A stretch of 24,332 nt of DNA, taken from Oribacterium sp. (lineage in GTDB: Bacteria; Bacillota_A; Clostridia; Lachnospirales; Lachnospiraceae). The DNA is taken from contig JAGAXP010000187.1 in assembly GCA_017940955.1 (NCBI GenBank), forward strand, positions 1-24,332. The letters are read 5' to 3'. Position 1 is the stretch's first letter. Every line of letters starts with the position of its first letter. The translations under genes were made by a program, and so were the position numbers. Shown in pieces: positions 22,441 through 24,332 of the stretch. A model generated the notes under the pieces. That model saw nothing but the letters and a program-made list of their open reading frames with translations, ran no database searches and was not told where the DNA came from.

Positions 22441-24018
22441 ATGAGCAACTCGAACGAAAATAAAAATGTGAAATCATCAGAAAATGCGAAGTCGGTCAAG
22501 TGCAATAACGGTACCTTCGTCGGCAAGGAGACAGACGAGCTGATCATCTGGAAGGGCATCCCCTATGCAACTCAGCCGGTGGGTAAGCTTCGTTGGAAGA
22601 AGGCACTTCCTGCCGCAGACGATGACGGTGTGTACGACGCGACAAAGCCCGGCCACGTTCCGATCGGACCCTTGAATGACTCTGAGGGAACGGCTGAATT
22701 CGGCGAGGACTGCCTCGTGCTGAACATATATCGCAATACAAGCTGCATCGACAACAAGAAGCCGGTCATGGTGTGGATCCACGGCGGCGGGTTCTGCGCC
22801 GAATCCCAGGCGTCACCACTCTACGACCTTACCAACATATCAAAACAGTGCCCCGACATCCTGTTCGTGTCCATCGACTACCGTCTTGGCTTCCTGGGCT
22901 TCATGAACTTCGAACGCGTTCCCGGCGGAGAGAACTTCAGGGAGGCAGGCAACCTCGGTCTGCTTGACCAGCTTGAGGCCCTCAGATGGGTACAGAAAAA
23001 CATCGCAGGGTTCGGCGGAGATCCGGATAACGTGACGATTTTCGGTGAGTCAGCAGGTTCGGCAAGCGTCACATTCCTCCCGCTCATCGATGGAAGCGAA
23101 GGACTCTTCAGGAGATGCATCGCACAGAGCGCCAACATCGCCTACTGCGACACCATGGAACACGGCATCCACGTAACTCAGAACTTCCTGACTGCAACGG
23201 GCTGTCAGACCATGGACGAGCTTATGGAACTTACAACTGAGCAACTTGTTGATGCCTATCAGAAAGCAGCTGTCATTGACAAGAACTGCCTTCTCGGTAC
23301 TGCCAATTTCCCACTCCTCGATGGCATCACGCTCCCCGAGGACCGAATGGCAATGTACGGGATGTGGGGAGACGAGAAGAGAACAAAGCTCGATCTGATG
23401 ATTGGGTCTACACACGATGAGATCAGATACTTCGTGCCGTCCGAGGGCGGTGAAGAAGGCTTCGCTAATACGCTTAGCTGGATCGCGAAGAGGGACCGTG
23501 CGCTGCTTAACAAGCAGGAGAAGGCCATGTATGATGAGTTTATGGCTACGCTCTCAAACGAAAGCGACGAAAAAAGGTTGGAGCAATACTGCAATGACAT
23601 AAACTTCCGCGCCGGTAATACCAATATGGCCATCAGACACTCAGCCGGCGGCGGCAACACATACATGTACTTTATGAAAAAGCCGGTGACAACCGCAGAA
23701 CTTGGAGCGATACACGCAGCCGAGATACCGTACCTGTTTGATACTCCCATTGTGGACCCTATGGGGAGCGGAAAGACTGTCAGCAACGAGGATTGTGAGT
23801 TTCGTCATGTCGTAAAGGAGATGTGGACAAACTTCGCCCGAACGGGCAACCCATCCACTAACAAATACGAGTGGAAGAAGTTCTCAGGGGATGACCGCCA
23901 GACTATGGTCTTCGACGATGCCATCGGAATGAAAAAAGATCTGTTCGGAAGACGTGAGGATCTGATGATGTCCTGGGCAGAGCGCCTTGGAAACGGTTCT
24001 TCCAAAAGGGTCTGCTAA
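22441..24018 (+). CDS. Type B carboxylesterase (cholinesterase-like alpha/beta hydrolase)
   Basis: Hydrolyses carboxylic esters; the physiological ester is unknown. The 525 residues match the type B family. Oxyanion hole HGGGF is at 114-118, the EDCLVLNIY hallmark at 89-97, and the nucleophile elbow GESAG at 202-206 with Ser204. Glu327 lies in GSTHDEIRYF, and His425 in GAIHAAEIPYLF, completing the triad. There is no signal peptide, so it is likely cytoplasmic. AGGAG lies 6 bases before the ATG. Its base composition is clearly richer in G and C than the neighbouring genes, with many C-ending codons, which suggests separate ancestry or strong codon selection. In rumen or gut Lachnospiraceae such enzymes may act on acetyl or feruloyl esters of plant polymers, but that is speculation here. 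Confidence 0.96.
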   Translation: MSNSNENKNVKSSENAKSVKCNNGTFVGKETDELIIWKGIPYATQPVGKLRWKKALPAADDDGVYDATKPGHVPIGPLNDSEGTAEFGEDCLVLNIYRNTSCIDNKKPVMVWIHGGGFCAESQASPLYDLTNISKQCPDILFVSIDYRLGFLGFMNFERVPGGENFREAGNLGLLDQLEALRWVQKNIAGFGGDPDNVTIFGESAGSASVTFLPLIDGSEGLFRRCIAQSANIAYCDTMEHGIHVTQNFLTATGCQTMDELMELTTEQLVDAYQKAAVIDKNCLLGTANFPLLDGITLPEDRMAMYGMWGDEKRTKLDLMIGSTHDEIRYFVPSEGGEEGFANTLSWIAKRDRALLNKQEKAMYDEFMATLSNESDEKRLEQYCNDINFRAGNTNMAIRHSAGGGNTYMYFMKKPVTTAELGAIHAAEIPYLFDTPIVDPMGSGKTVSNEDCEFRHVVKEMWTNFARTGNPSTNKYEWKKFSGDDRQTMVFDDAIGMKKDLFGRREDLMMSWAERLGNGSSKRVC

Positions 24019-24040
24019 TAAATCATTTTAATCAGTTTAG

Positions 24041-24092
24041 GAGTCGAGTAGTTCTGCATCAGTATGTCAGAGAAAAACGGCAAAAAGCATGC
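24041..24092 (+). repeat. Dispersed ~59-nt repeat, single copy after the esterase gene
   Basis: These 52 bases match the first thiM-thiE unit (minus strand, from 5980 down to 5929) at 45 of 52 positions by hand count, including TATGTCAGAGA, ACGGCAAAAA and CATGC. It begins 23 bases after the esterase stop and reads in the same direction. A more diverged second unit may follow to about 24157. Confidence 0.8.
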
Positions 24093-24160
24093 CAAGAAAG
24101 TACGCAAAATAGTCGACGTCAATGTCGGATTAAAATGAATCTGTGAAATGTAAAAACCTA

Positions 24161-24192
24161 AGAAAGCTCTTAAAAAGGGCTTTCTTTTTTTC
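24161..24192 (+). terminator. Rho-independent terminator of the esterase unit
   Basis: AGAAAGCTCT (24161-24170) pairs with AGGGCTTTCT (24176-24185), with one G-T pair and the loop TAAAA, followed by seven T. The dispersed repeat therefore lies inside the esterase transcript. Confidence 0.88.
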
Positions 24193-24226
24193 TTTATAGG
24201 AAAGTGCATTCACTGGATATTTGGTG

Positions 24227-24239
24227 TAACATATGTTCG
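24227..24239. promoter_or_regulatory. Possible LexA (SOS) box
   Basis: The stretch TAACATATGTTCG has the perfect inverted core AACATATGTT. It differs by one base at each edge from the Gram-positive LexA site CGAAC-N4-GTTCG. It lies after the esterase terminator and before the window edge, so it would control a gene outside the window. Confidence 0.35.
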
Positions 24240-24332
24240 CTCCTAAAAAATGGGTAAATTCAATAAAGGCTTTATCTCAAGGCCTTAAATGGTTACAATT
24301 ATTTATGACTTCTCATTTGCGAGGTGAGGAAG
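24240..24332 (+). other. Upstream region of a gene beyond the window
   Basis: No gene can be supported here. AAGGC/GCCTT (near 24266-24286) forms a small hairpin. The window ends in GAGGTGAGGAAG, which looks like a ribosome site for a gene starting just outside. Confidence 0.35.

Noticed and set aside
24064..24138. 24-residue Lys-rich reading frame after the esterase
   Set aside because: It lies inside the dispersed 59-nt repeat and lacks a ribosome site. Other copies carry stops or different frames, so conservation is at the nucleotide level.

Overview
The window looks like a chromosomal segment of a low-GC Gram-positive Clostridia bacterium, most likely Lachnospiraceae. This is an inference from moderate-to-low GC, strong Shine-Dalgarno sites, lipoproteins with Thr/Glu/Ala-rich linkers, diguanylate cyclases and a TPP-riboswitch thiamine salvage operon. 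No rRNA, phage, transposase or CRISPR locus is visible.

Layout. 1-170: end of a tRNA cluster (Asn, cut by the window edge, then Thr) closed by a terminator. 534-1688: a membrane diguanylate cyclase. 1708-6982 (minus strand): an anion-permease-like protein and, upstream of it, the salvage operon thiM-thiE-thiD-methyltransferase-tenA, with its promoter, TPP riboswitch and terminator all visible. 7190-7525 (plus strand): a promoter, a structured RNA and a strong terminator without a gene, then an unrecognised protein at 7631. 8475-19481 (plus strand): a long co-directional run. It begins with a three-gene cassette of unknown function: a zinc-ribbon protein, a 1074-residue membrane protein rich in Gln/Asn/Met repeats, and a small protein. 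It continues with a ferric-type ABC importer (lipoprotein, fused permease, ATPase), an anchored beta-propeller protein and a lipoprotein. 19572-22238: a second diguanylate cyclase, a lipoprotein, a gene remnant and a small membrane protein. 22441-24018: a type B carboxylesterase whose base composition is richer in GC than its neighbours.

The most interesting items are: (1) the three-gene cassette at 8632-13406, whose two outer proteins appear to share an N-terminal domain of about 85 residues; (2) a dispersed repeat family of about 59 nt, with at least six units in four intergenic places, always in the same orientation as the local transcripts; (3) the orphan promoter/structured RNA/terminator unit at 7190-7525, which has a plausible antiterminator pairing; (4) a shared hairpin-linked motif in the two gaps around the third cassette gene; (5) an uncharacterised methyltransferase inside a TPP-controlled salvage operon.

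Working picture (inference): the thiamine genes convert salvaged thiazole and pyrimidine to thiamine phosphate under TPP feedback. The 8632-19481 run may be one envelope-associated transcription unit in which an unknown membrane complex is made with a metal-type importer and surface proteins. All assignments come from reading the sequence by eye; no database search was run.
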